Source: Roridomyces roridus
Taxonomy: Eukaryota; Basidiomycota; Agaricomycetes; Agaricales; Mycenaceae
Assembly (NCBI GenBank): GCA_029378245.1
Contig: JARKIF010000131.1
Coordinates: 28,319 to 92,318, forward strand
DNA: 64,000 nucleotides
Reading direction: 5' to 3'
The translations under genes were made by a program, and so were the position numbers. The notes beneath the pieces were generated by a model that was not told the origin of the DNA, searched no databases, and was given only the letters and a program-made list of their open reading frames with translations. Shown piece by piece: positions 10,517 to 20,697 of the stretch; position 1 is the first letter of the stretch; every line of letters starts with the position of its first letter.

Positions 10517-13116
10517 CTATTCTTCTTCTTCCGCAAACATACCCACAAAACTTGCAAACACCTTCATGCGCTCCGCAATTTGTCTATTGCAGTCCCGGAT
10601 ATTGTGCCTTGGGAATAAGTATCAACGTTGCGGAAGGCACAAAAGGGAAAGAATGGCACCTCGTCGTCTCCCCAGACTGGGGCGTCAACTCTGCCCAATC
10701 CTCGTCTACGTCAATCTCCAAAACAGTACCATCGAAAAACATGATCTTATATCGACCTCCCTGTGATACGCGCGAACCGTGCCGGATGCACCAGCCCACG
10801 GAGGGGATGAATTTAGTTTGTGGTGCAAGTTGATTCGCTGCGGTAAAGTCCAAATCGTCTTTGCACCATGTTGGCAAAACTACAGTCTTTCCGAGCACCG
10901 AGAGATGTTGGCCTTCGACACTGGCTTTGTCAAGGAGAGGATCGACGTCGATTTGGCTCACGGCAAGCTTGGGTGGCCGAGGCAGAAAATTGAACGTCGA
11001 AAGCGATGGTGTGGAAGAAACGCTGGTTGGCAAAGGGGTATGACGACGCCGCTTCGAGTAGGGAAATGAGATGGAGTGGTCTTGGCATTCCAGCTGCTCA
11101 AGAGCGTTGCAGCTGCGCAAGAAACCAACCACGTGCACGACGTTTTCTTGTTCAATTGCCTCCAGGGCATCCCAGTCCGCGAGGGAGATAAATGGCGGTT
11201 CGTCGATGGTGCGCAGAACCTTCTTCGTCCATTCTTCTCCACGTGCTCCAGATGTATGTTTGGCGATCTCCCACGACCCGGACTGTCGAGAAAGGCGAAT
11301 GCGCATGCGAGGACCGTCGGCGGATCCAAAAAGAAGCTCGATATCTGCTGGAGGAGAATTTGCCATCAACGTGCATTTCGCCACTCCGGTATGCAGTATC
11401 AACTTTTTCATGATGAGCTCAGCAAGCGACAGATTTGACCGCGTACCTTGGGTGTTCGTTGCTTGATACGTTCAACAAGTAGCCCCGCATCGCTGTATTG
11501 CCGCCAATAAGCAGACGGTAAACTATCGACCGTATATTTCTTCGTGGGTTCGGCTAGGCAGCAGGGGAGACTGAGATGAGGTGCACTATAAATCTCGATC
11601 TAAACTCGGAAGCGTCAATGCGGTGAATTGCGCCATGGAGTGCTCCCACCTCGGTCCCGCTTGGACTGATCAAAAGAACTTCTACGCCCTTTTGACCTCG
11701 TCTCCGTTCACCCTCCCGCAGATCTACCAGAAGCGAATGCGACGGAAGAATGGTGACTTGGCCGTGCACGGTTTTATGCACTTCTGGAGCCAGTAACATT
11801 GTCGTGAATGGCACCGGTCTCGTGGTTCCAATGGGAATGGGCTGCAGTTGAGCTGTAAGATACAAGTGATTTATGGTGGTAAAGTGCACTCACAGGATTG
11901 TCAGAGATGTCATCATCTTGAGTGACTGGCCGTTCGACACGCTGAGGAAACGGTTCCAGAGAGAGCTCGGACAAGTCTAGACTCTTCTTAAGCGGCAAAG
12001 GATCAGAAACTATGCGTTTTGTCGATGCTTCATGCCGTAGCCGATGAATGCCTCTTAAATCGTCGTTGGCCGTGTTATTTAAAAACCGTTTGCGTCGCGA
12101 GGATATGTCTTGTTTTGAGCCCGAGACTGATTCGAATAAAGCATGCTTGCTGAGGATACTGTTGGAAAGTTTTGGTCCATTCTCGCCTAGAGGGGTGACT
12201 GGCAGATTGGCCTCGAAGAAGGGATGTCCGGGTATGGCGTGGAGCTCAATTCTTTGCTTGGGATCCTTGAAAATATTGTTGAAACAAGTCCAAGGGGTGG
12301 CCACAAACTCCCACCGTTTCTACCATTCTGGCCATCAAATCTTGCACCTCCAGAGACGCGTTTTCGGGCAAATTGACCTCGGATGGACATCGGCCGGACA
12401 GACATGCGAGTGATGTGCACCCCACAGAAAATATGTCCGAACCGAATGAGTATGGATGACCAGCGAGGATTTCCCTGAAAACTTGAGCAAGGATGCAGGG
12501 GAGAAGATTTGGGACATACGGGGCAACAAAGTGTGGTTGAGCGTCGAAACAGTCGAGAGGTGGTTTTGAAGGCGGTAATCGTGTAGCAAGATCAAAGTCA
12601 CCGAGTTTCTGCTGTTGTAAGGCTGGGGCGGCAAAGAAATACAAGTCCACTTACAATCCTTCGATCGCTCGTCAGTAAAATGTTGGACGGCTTGATGTTG
12701 CGGTGAAGGATGCCTTGTTTCTTGAGATATATGAGAGCGTCGACCAGGCTCTTGAGCAGACCGCGAAGATGGGCCTCGTTCAACGTATTGTCCTCGAGAT
12801 ATTTAGCAAGAGGGCCACCGGAACAAAGCTCGAGTATATGAAAGTGCGCCGATGGAGTGGAAAAGGTCGAAAACAGGGTGACAATGCAGGGATGCGAGAG
12901 CGACTGGTGGAGAGCGCTAGAGCTGGGCAGAGAGCTGATTTTCCTCAGCGCGACCTGGCGATTGCGGAGACGACCGCGTTTGCAATTGACCAGATATACG
13001 ATTGAAGAGGTTCCAGAGCCAATCTCCTCCATCACATCGAAGTCCTCGGGCAGACTGAGGCTGGGAGATGAATTGAGATGAATGATGCTTACCTGGAGCT
13101 CGGGTAGTATGTCCAT
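10517..13116 (-). CDS. PLK4/SAK-like polo protein with degenerate kinase motifs
   Basis: The N-terminal kinase-like domain starts at DFDVMEEIGSGTSSIVY. Positions expected to be catalytic are changed: the VAIK lysine is Arg (VALRKI), the HRD aspartate is Asn (HRNIKPSN, codon at 12697-12699) and DFG reads DFD. The C-terminal half has polo-box type sequence: HGQVTILPSHSLLVDLREGERR, then CTLMANSPPADIELLFGSADG, then FIPSVGWCIRHG..YKIMFFDGTVLEID near the end. This is the SAK/PLK4 layout (kinase, cryptic polo box, final polo box). The last intron (about 10594-10643) gives the end RDCNRQIAERMKVFASF and the stop at 10517. The start at 13116 is the first ATG before the kinase fold; an upstream exon cannot be excluded. 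The expected role is at spindle-pole or centrosome-like structures. Confidence 0.72.
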
Positions 13117-13409
13117 GAAAGTATAGACGTGGGGTGGGAGTGGGCCTTTGGCAGTGCAGCCCAGACCGTCGGAGACCGTCGGTGGCTGAGGAAGAAAGAG
13201 CAAGTCGCGTCCCAACGACGCATCACCCGCTTAGCAAAATCCCTCTTTCCTCTCGACGACGATCCTGGCGATACGAACTTTTTTTTCGCTGTGCGCCCAA
13301 TAAACTAAACTTGCAGGGATGAGTGTACGTTAACGTCTTGTCTTTGCCAAGACTCCGTGGCTGAGCTACTACTTATACGACAGAAGACAACCGCGGAAGT
13401 GAGCAAATC

Positions 13410-15144
13410 ATGTCTTCTCCTCCCCCCTCCCCTGTGTCCCGTTATCTGCCTGGCCGCAGGTCCATATCCACGGAACTAACGCCGATGCAACAGCTGGATG
13501 AACAAGCGTCCCGGTTGATCATAAATGCGCTTGAACGGACCAACTCTGCGCAGTTACCTATCAAGCCAGAAGTGAATTCTCGGGGCTCTTTCAGCAAAAT
13601 GTCGTTCAGCTCGATGATGAGTGGTTTGTCGCTCAGTCGAACCACGAGCTCCAGCAATTTGGTTATGCCCGGCGCCGTAGAGGAGAAGGAACGCGGCCGG
13701 ACTTCCTCCAAGGCCCAACAAGCTGCTCGTTCCGTCTCCCAAGCCGCCCCCGAGTCCGAAGATCCGTCCCGCAGCAGGTCGCGTGCCCGGTCCCAGTCAC
13801 CCTTCTCATTCCGCCGTTTCCGCCAACAGCGAGATGCTTCGCCAACACCCCAGGCCCTCCCGCTCACGCATTCAGACGTAGACCTTACGTCGGAAGATAC
13901 CTCCTCCGTGCGACCGCGTAATGCCTTCATCGATGATGCGGATGACTCGGGCGACGATGTCACCAACGAGACGACTGACGACGAGGAAGAATGGAGCGAC
14001 GAAGACATGTTTGACCCTGTTACTGAGCGCAACACCGAACACAACTCGATTGTCGTTCCCGCTTCAGCCCAGGATGACGTCGACGCAGACCCCCTCGGCG
14101 AAGGAGTCAACGTCGTTGTACCTCCCGACCCCTACTTCCCGAGCACGCTCAATGCTGGGCCCAGCACTCAGCGCGGCAAACGCAATCCACGACGGCGCAA
14201 GTCGACGCGGCAGGAGATTCTGCCCCTCGAAACGTCACGACCCATTTTCCAGCGCGATCGCTGCACGATAACCATTACTCAAGGTGACCCGGCGGCCGCT
14301 CTTGGCGATCGCAAGGCCAAGCGATACATTGTCGCTAGCGATCTCAGCGAAGAGAGTCGGTACGCTGTCGAGTGGGGCATTGGCACTGTCATCCGCGACG
14401 GCGACGAAATGATGATTGTGAACATTATGGAAAACGAGGCCAAAGTCGATCCTCCAATTCCTAATGCAGCCGACCGGGCAGGGAAACTGCGAAGTCAACA
14501 GGAGCGTCAAGGTCTCGCATACATCCTCTGTCGTCAGGCCACCAGCCTACTCCAGCGGACTAAATTGAACGTCACTGTCGTGTCCCAGGCATGGCATGCA
14601 AAGAATGCCCGCCACATGCTTTTAGGTATGTCGCGTTGACGTTGTTTGGCTTCTTCTGACTCTTGTACCCAGACATCGTTGACTACCACGAGCCTACAAT
14701 GCTGATCGTTGGGTCGCGTGGGCTTGGTCAATTGAAAGGGTACTCGTAACTTCAACCTCCCAATTCATTTGGCTCACTATTCACAGGATCCTTCTTGGTT
14801 CCACGTCACATTATCTCATCGAGGTATGTCATTGTGTACTTTGCGTCGAAAAGGCAGTTTAGAAGTGTTTGCAGAAATGCTCTGTTCCCGTCATGGTGGC
14901 CAGGAGGCGTCTAAAAAGGCCCCCCAGGCGGGCGGCGCACTTGGCAACGCACCGTGCACATGTCTCGCTCGCAGAAGCTGCCATCGACCGCGTTGCGTCC
15001 AAAGTGGACTCGGACGTGCAGGTCATGCGAGACGAAATTCAGCGTGCAGAAGATCGGCGTGAACCGGAGTCGCATGCGATGGAGGAAGCTGAGGAGGAAG
15101 AGGAATTGGATGAAGAAACTATGGTCAAGGTTCCGGGAGAATAA
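13410..15144 (+). CDS. Universal stress protein (UspA) family protein with long disordered N-terminus
   Basis: The first exon encodes about 400 residues. The N-terminal 270 are Ser/Arg/Pro-rich with acidic blocks (DDADDSGDDVTNETTDDEEEWSDED), likely disordered and phosphorylated. The Usp fold starts at KRYIVASDLSEESRYAVEWG and continues with LNVTVVSQAWHAKNARHMLL. After short introns come DYHEPTMLIVGSRGLGQLKG and ILLGSTSHYLIEKCSVPVMVARR, the usual nucleotide-binding G-x2-G-x9-G-S/T pattern. The tail is basic then acidic and ends at 15144. Fungal proteins of this kind bind ATP and are linked to stress signalling. The 79-base gap to the next gene on the same strand is short. Confidence 0.85.
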
Positions 15145-15223
15145 TACAGGACACGATTGGTCCTTGTTGATACCATTTCTTAGTCGCGGAGTACAGCCAC
15201 TCCCCTATACCTTGCACTCGAAC

Positions 15224-16238
15224 ATGTCAATGCAACAGGATCCCACTCAAATACTTGAGCTGCGCATCCACTCTTCCTCCGTTCACCTCTATGATGAATC
15301 CACGAACGAGCACGATTCAATCTGTCTGCTCAAAGCACCTCTGCACGAATTTCTTCGATACTCTCGCGAAGAAATGTCGAAATGGCTGATTGACCTGGCC
15401 CATGATATCTGCGACCCGGCCAATTTGCGCGGCTCGTTGCTCGTATGGAAGGAGCTGTCGCAGGATTGGGAACCCGTTGCACCCACGGACCCCTTAACCG
15501 CCTCTGTCTGCCGCTACCAACTTCCGCCTGGCATCGTCGTCGATCTTTCCCAGATCAGTGGCCGCGAGGGGAGGTCCGTTGCAAGCACTGGACCTGCAAA
15601 ATCCGTTATCCAGCGCGATGGAGAGTGCTGGGCTTCACGTTGCAACGATCCAGTAGCCACCCAGATATGCCCCAGGCGTGTAGGGGATGATATCGGCGCA
15701 CAAATACTCCGGACTTTCGCTAATATCGAGCCCCCGCCTGGTCTTTCCATCTGCGATGGAATCCTCCGCGTCAGCCTTTCAGGGGTGTTGGATTTCTGGT
15801 TCCGCGACTACACCCTTGGTTTTCGTCATGTTTCGGCGGTGGGGACATTTTCTTATACCAATCTTGAATTTCTATTTATCGACTATACAGGACATTTATG
15901 AATGCCACTTGTTTGCGAGGGACTTTGAAAGCCTTTACACTGTGTATGGACAATTCGACACACCGCCGACTGTCACGCTCCCCGCGCTCCATGGTGCCCG
16001 CGCAGGCCCTCCTCGACCTCAGCGTCAGAATCTACCTCCGTCGGGCCTTTTCCGTTGGCACTATCCCCAGTGTGTGATAAACCAGTTCGCTCACGAGGAC
16101 TACAAAAGCCTCGCCAACATTCGCCTCCCCGAACTGTCTGTGCTGATGGAAGGGGACTCGGACGATGATGACACCAACAGTGAGTGCGAGTCAAGTGCGA
16201 GTGGCCATCAAAGCCGTTGGATCTCGGGAGAGATGTAG
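15224..16238 (+). CDS. HNH-like fungal protein, copy A (degenerate HNH fold)
   Basis: Two exons (15224-15838 and 15891-16238) encode about 320 residues. The family pattern is: ELRIHSSSVHLYDES, then SICLLKAPLHEFLRYSREEMSKWL, then AHDICDPANLRGSLLVW, then SVIQRDGECWASRCNDP..ATQICPRRVGD, LDFWFRDYTLGFRHVS, and finally GLFRWHYPQCVINQFAHEDYKSLANI with an acidic tail. The RDxxCW...ICPxRxGD block resembles the start of HNH_2-type nuclease domains, but the expected His before ICP is Gln (15662-15664) and no second His is evident. Copy B on the opposite strand is a close relative. The function is unknown; nuclease activity is doubtful. Confidence 0.72.
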
Positions 16239-16398
16239 AGCAGTCTATAGCTCGACTCCCGAGACATGCGCGTCGATGAGTACTTCTTGGCTCCTCCGTT
16301 CTGTTATTGCCATGGAAATGCCACTTCTGATACGGTAGAGCAAATATGTATGAGAAGGACATCTGGCTATCCAAATCACATACAGTGTCAACTTAAAA

Positions 16399-17522
16399 CT
16401 AAGTTGCCAAACCCCATGGGGAGCCTACCACTCCCTCTTCACCCTCTTTGATATACAAAAGGTGCCCAAGGTCTGCCCCAAGATCCGATACCGTCAACGG
16501 TAGTTCAAACTCGTCGTCGGTTAGATCATTATCAGAGTCCTCCATCCCTTCCCGGTCCTCTGCCATCTGTTCCATCTGCAAAGACGGTCCAGGAAGGTGA
16601 ATGTGGGCGAGACTTTTGTAATCCTCGTGAGCGAACTGGTTTATCACACACTGGAGATAGTGCCAACGGAAAAGGCCCGGCGGAGGACGACTCGGACTCT
16701 GGGGTTGACGTTGAGCAGGGGCCGCACGGTGCCCGTGTAAGAGTTGCGGGAGCTCGCAAGGCGCGGACGGCGTGTACGACTTGGGATATTGTCCTCTGAG
16801 AGTGTAAAGGGTATCGTCGAAGTCACGCGCAAACACATGGCACTCGTAAGCATCCTGCATAGTCTCTGAGCAGAAATTCAATGTAGTAGAAGCAAATGAC
16901 TTGCTTGGGAAACATGTCGAAAACCGAGGCGGTACTCGCGAAACCAGAAGTCCATCACGGATGTAAGGGCGAGGCAGAAGATCTCATCGCAAATGGAAAG
17001 ACCCGGTAGGGGATCGAGGTTGGCGAATGTGCGGAGTATTTGCTGGCCAATATCATCCCCAATACGCTTGGGGCATATCTGGGTAGCCTTGATTGGATCA
17101 AGACAGCCCGTAACCCAACACGCTCCATCGCGCTGAATGACCGATTCCACTGCACACGTCCCTACAACGAATCTCGCCTCGGGTCGACTAAGCTTGGACA
17201 GATCGACAAAGATACCGGGCGGAAGTTGGTAGCGGTAGACAGACGCTGTCAACGGCTCTGTGGGTGCAACGGGAACCCAATCCTGCGACAGCTCCTCCCA
17301 TACGAGCAACGAGCCGCGCAAATTGGCCGGATCGCAGATATCATGGGCCAGGTCAATCAGCCATTTCGACATTTCTTCGCGAGAGTATCGAAGGAATTCG
17401 TGCAGAGGAGCTTTCAGCAGACAAATTGAATCGTGCTCGTTCAGGGATTCATCATGGTGGCGAACGGAGGAAGAGTCGATGCGAAGTTCAAGTATTTGGG
17501 TGGGATCTTGGTGGGAGGACAT
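16399..17522 (-). CDS. HNH-like fungal protein, copy B (GC-AG intron)
   Basis: This close paralog of copy A is arranged tail to tail with it. Exon 1 is 17522-16905 and exon 2 is 16854-16399, about 357 residues. Residues 1-110 are nearly identical to copy A (DPTQILELRI..EMSKWLIDLAHDICD). The HNH-like block reads RDGACWVTGCLDPIKATQICPKRIGD, again with Gln in place of His. To join VSQ to DAYECHVF the intron must begin with GC (GCAAGT at 16904-16899) and end with AG, a 50-nt GC-AG intron, whereas copies A and C use GT donors at the same place. The tail is longer and acidic. The function is unknown. Confidence 0.7.
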
Positions 17523-17576
17523 GTCTGAGTGAAGGTATAGGAGAAGTGGCTGTATTCTTGATTCTTCATGATTGCA

Positions 17577-17880
17577 TCATGATCTCGAGTTCATACGCCC
17601 TCTGTTCCAATCTCGATGCTGCCGGCCCACTTCGACCCATTCCAAAACCGCTTGCCGACGCTCTTCATCCTCTTGTAGAGACTGCTCTACATCTCCCAGA
17701 TCGAACGCTTTTGACGGCCATTCAAACTCGCTGTCGGTCCCATCATCATCAGAGTCGTCTTCCATCCGCACATACACTTCGGGAAGGCCAATGTGGGCGA
17801 AGCTCTTGTAGTCCTGTGAGCGAATCGGTTTATCACGCATTGGATGTAGTGCCAACGGAAAAGGCTGAAGAGTATATCCG
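17577..17880 (-). pseudogene. C-terminal fragment of an HNH-like gene, copy D
   Basis: Only the last quarter of the HNH-like family is present. LFRWHYIQCVINRFAH matches the conserved block, then one base is missing compared with copy A, and the next frame continues DYKSFAHIGLPEVYVRMEDD with an acidic tail to a stop at 17577. The whole N-terminal part and the HNH-like block are absent. On its right, at about 17882, the sequence switches to the 3' flank of the RING-gene copy. It is therefore a truncated, frameshifted relic joined to another duplicated piece. Confidence 0.65.
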
Positions 17881-17881
17881 C

Positions 17882-18652
17882 TCCTCCATGACTACTTGCA
17901 TGTTTTCCTCGTTCTAATGGTATGCGCATGCGACTGAAAACCTCTTTAATTCGTATACTGCAAAGGATACATTCGGCCAAGAAGATCTTCCTCAGTTGAT
18001 CGACCTGGCCTGGCTCTGAGCATTGGAACACATTGGTTATGCATCTGGGTACGATTGAGAAACAAGCGGTAAGCTGATGAACTGGACACGTACGGGGAGC
18101 AGAAGATAAGACTGCACAGCGCGCAGCACACAGACTGCGGGGTTCCCTGACAGAGAGACACGAGAACAGAGGAACGACGTCCTCATCGACATCTTCCTCC
18201 TCTTCCTGCTGTTCCTGGAGAACTTGGTTTAGCCCAATACACGTTGTAAACTGCCAACATACCTCTTCGTCCTCGACTGACGGTCCCGCGAGCTCTCCTT
18301 GGCTCTCGAAATCATACACATCAAAGACGTCCCAGGAATTGTCTCCATCATCCAGCTCCGCATCGACCCAGGGCTCGTCAGGGTACTTTAAGCCCCCATC
18401 TCACATCTTCCCATTCTTCTTCAGGGATATCCCAGTAGTGGTGCAGCCTCGAGTACATGAAGTACTATATACATTGCATGTCAGGCATGGGGGCAGATGT
18501 TTTGAAGAAGACGCGCGTTTCGCGGAGTATTTTTCTTGAGGAAACGGCGCATACAGTACTCGCACTCGGTGTGCTTGGGCGAATCCTGTATGTGCTGAAT
18601 CCGTTCACGTCGACGTGAAGCAGTAGCATGGTTCGTCGTCGTTGTAAGACAT
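17882..18652 (-). pseudogene. Decayed copy of the C2H2/RING-finger gene
   Basis: From the ATG at 18652 leftward this matches the intact gene at 26988-27875 (MSYN..PCYC, HIQDSPKHTECEYCMRRFL, YDFESQGELAG, SVEDEEV, VLQEQQEEEEDVDED, CSEPGQVDQLRKIFLA). It has lost about 20 bases in the first Cys pair and about 150 bases around the second zinc finger. A frameshift in the RING segment removes a zinc-ligand Cys, and the stop codon is changed (GAA for TAA). The introns are retained, so it is a DNA-level duplication and not a retrocopy. Homology continues past the stop into the 3' flank (compare 27880-27960) and into the 5' flank, where the parent's TATAAAA has become TGAAAA. Confidence 0.75.
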
Positions 18653-18663
18653 GGTCGTGGTGA

Positions 18664-19280
18664 AGGACAAATGCCTAACAGAGTCGATAGGATTTTCACG
18701 AGTCGGCACATTGCCAGAGGGACAGTCTGCAGCCTTTGGAATAGCCTTTCGCTCACGCCTGAGCCGTTGCATGCAGCTTCGTGCACTGATTTCTCGAGTC
18801 TCCAGAGGTGTTGCCAACCAAAGTGCCAGTGCTTTTTGAGGCACCAGCTGGCAGCGAGTCATGAAGAAGAGAAATAGGGCGATGACGGCGGCTCGGGTGT
18901 CTCGCAGAGTCATGTGGCCCTCTCGCGCTGCGACTCCGCTTCTCGAGGTTGGCTGTGTTGGCGAAGAGACGGGAGGCTTGCGGACAATTCTGGCAAGGAA
19001 TATGCAGGGTGGCATGGCACTTTGCTGCGCGAATGAACGCTGTTTTGACTCCGGGGGTCCAGCAGACGGAGGCATGGTTGTCCTGGGGAGAAGAGTTGGA
19101 GAAGAACATAGTGGATAGGAAACATGCACATTGCCAGGAGTATCGGGCAAAGCAGCGACAAGATGAGCCCACACCGAAACGACGCGTTGACACAGAAAAG
19201 TGCAAAAGGGCACAAAGCACACCAAGAGGGCAAGTGATTTGCTTGTTCGTGCGTCGCGATTCTCCTATTTCAACTCCACA
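18664..19280. other. Region between RING relic and HNH copy C, no supported gene
   Basis: Long overlapping open frames exist on the minus strand across about 18605-19289. None shows a domain, signal peptide or splice pattern I can recognise, and two frames are open at once, which suggests base composition rather than selection. A short hydrophobic run (AVIALFLFFM) occurs in one frame. The right edge must hold the promoter of copy C. Confidence 0.3.
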
Positions 19281-20514
19281 ATGTCTCATCCTTCCTCATC
19301 CAAGTCTGGGCCCCCAAACCACCCGACAGCATTTACGCCGGGGTTCTTGGAACTCCGTATCTTCTCGTCATCTGTCGGTACATATGGTCCACCTCCCGCG
19401 ACGATCAGCGACCATGCTTCTGCTCTTCAGTCTCTTGCCCTTGGCCCAGTCTTGGCCGCTAGCAACTCCATATGCCTTCTACGTGGATCTCTTCCAGATT
19501 TCACGTGGTTTTCCCGAGCAGAGGGGTCGCACTGGCTTCTAGATATGGGCCACGATATTTGTGACCCCCAGTTCAAACGAGGGTCTCTCCTCGTATTTGA
19601 CCCTACGCAGGGCCAGTGGAATCCGGTCGCCGCCGCAGATCCCCTAGTCGACTCAATCTATTTCTATGTCCTCCCGGCGAACGTAATCGTTGGGCTTTCC
19701 AAAATCAGTGAACGGAACAACCGGTCGCAGACAGGTAAGACCGGGAACGGGACTACTATGCGTGCACAAGTACTCGCTCGAGATGTCTGCTGTTGGATCA
19801 GCCATTCGAGAGAGCCGGTGCGTAATTCCCATATCTGTCCCAAGCGCATGGGAGACCACATGGCTCGCATTGTCTACAACACATTCACGTCTACTGCACC
19901 CCCACCCGGCCTTTCCATCTACAGCCCATGTTTTGGAATATGCTTGAACACCACTGTTGATCCCTGGTTTGACAACTATCTGCTGGGTTTCCGATATGTG
20001 TCGCCTGTGAGCTTCCCCTTCTTGGCCTGAATGAATTTCGCATTGAGCATTTCTTCAGAACATGTACGAGTGCCATGATTTCCACCAAGATGCTGCCACT
20101 GTTGCCTACACCGCAACGGGAGTGTATGATTTAGCTGATCTCCAGCGTCAGGCCAACGCCGGAAACATCGTCCATGGTAGCCCCGCTGCACCATTCAAGA
20201 CCAACAACCCCGGTGATAATATCCCTCCGGCTGGTCTCTTTAGATGGCACTACCTGCAATGTGTCATCAAACGACTGGCCCACACTGACTACACAACTTT
20301 GGCCAATATTCAACTCCACGAATTGCCATACAGGGTTGAGGGAGACGATGATTCGGATGGTGATTGTTCGGGTGATGAAGGGCCGTCCAATGGTGCATTT
20401 TGGCCCACCGCGGCGTTGGATTATGGGCGAGAAGAGGCAGCTCTGCAGCAGAGCGACGTAGAGACGCGTGGTTTGATCAAAGAGTGGATCAAAACTGTCC
20501 CAATTGTTGGATGA
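19281..20514 (+). CDS. HNH-like fungal protein, copy C
   Basis: Two exons (19281-20006 and 20059-20514) encode about 393 residues. It is more diverged from A and B but keeps the order: FLELRIFSSSVGTYG, SICLLRGSLPDFTWFSRAEGSHWLLDMGHDICD, then ARDVCCWISHSREPVRNSHICPKRMGDHMA, LDNYLLGFRYVS-like block, then GLFRWHYLQCVIKRLAHTDYTTLANI and an acidic tail. In this copy the His before ICPKR is present (19830-19832), unlike A and B, although the position where HNH_2 proteins usually have a later His reads VDPWFD. An extra Ser/Pro-rich N-terminus and a Gly-rich insertion make it longer. The function is unknown. Confidence 0.72.
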
Positions 20515-20697
20515 CGATTTTTGTATCAAAAACCCTGCGAATTGTATGAAATATCCGAACAAGATGCGTGAATTCGTTTGAAGAGATGGACGTTGGCGCA
20601 CTCTGGCCTTTTTGGTGAAAAAACGGCGGAAGAACGCAGTATCTTCGACTATCAAGTAGTAATAGAGTCGACTTGGCGCGTGCACAAGACATCGATT

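Noticed and set aside
18605..19289. Minus-strand open frames of 178-206 residues beside the RING relic
   Set aside because: Two frames are open at once with no domain or signal, and one runs into the relic itself. Treated as chance open frames.
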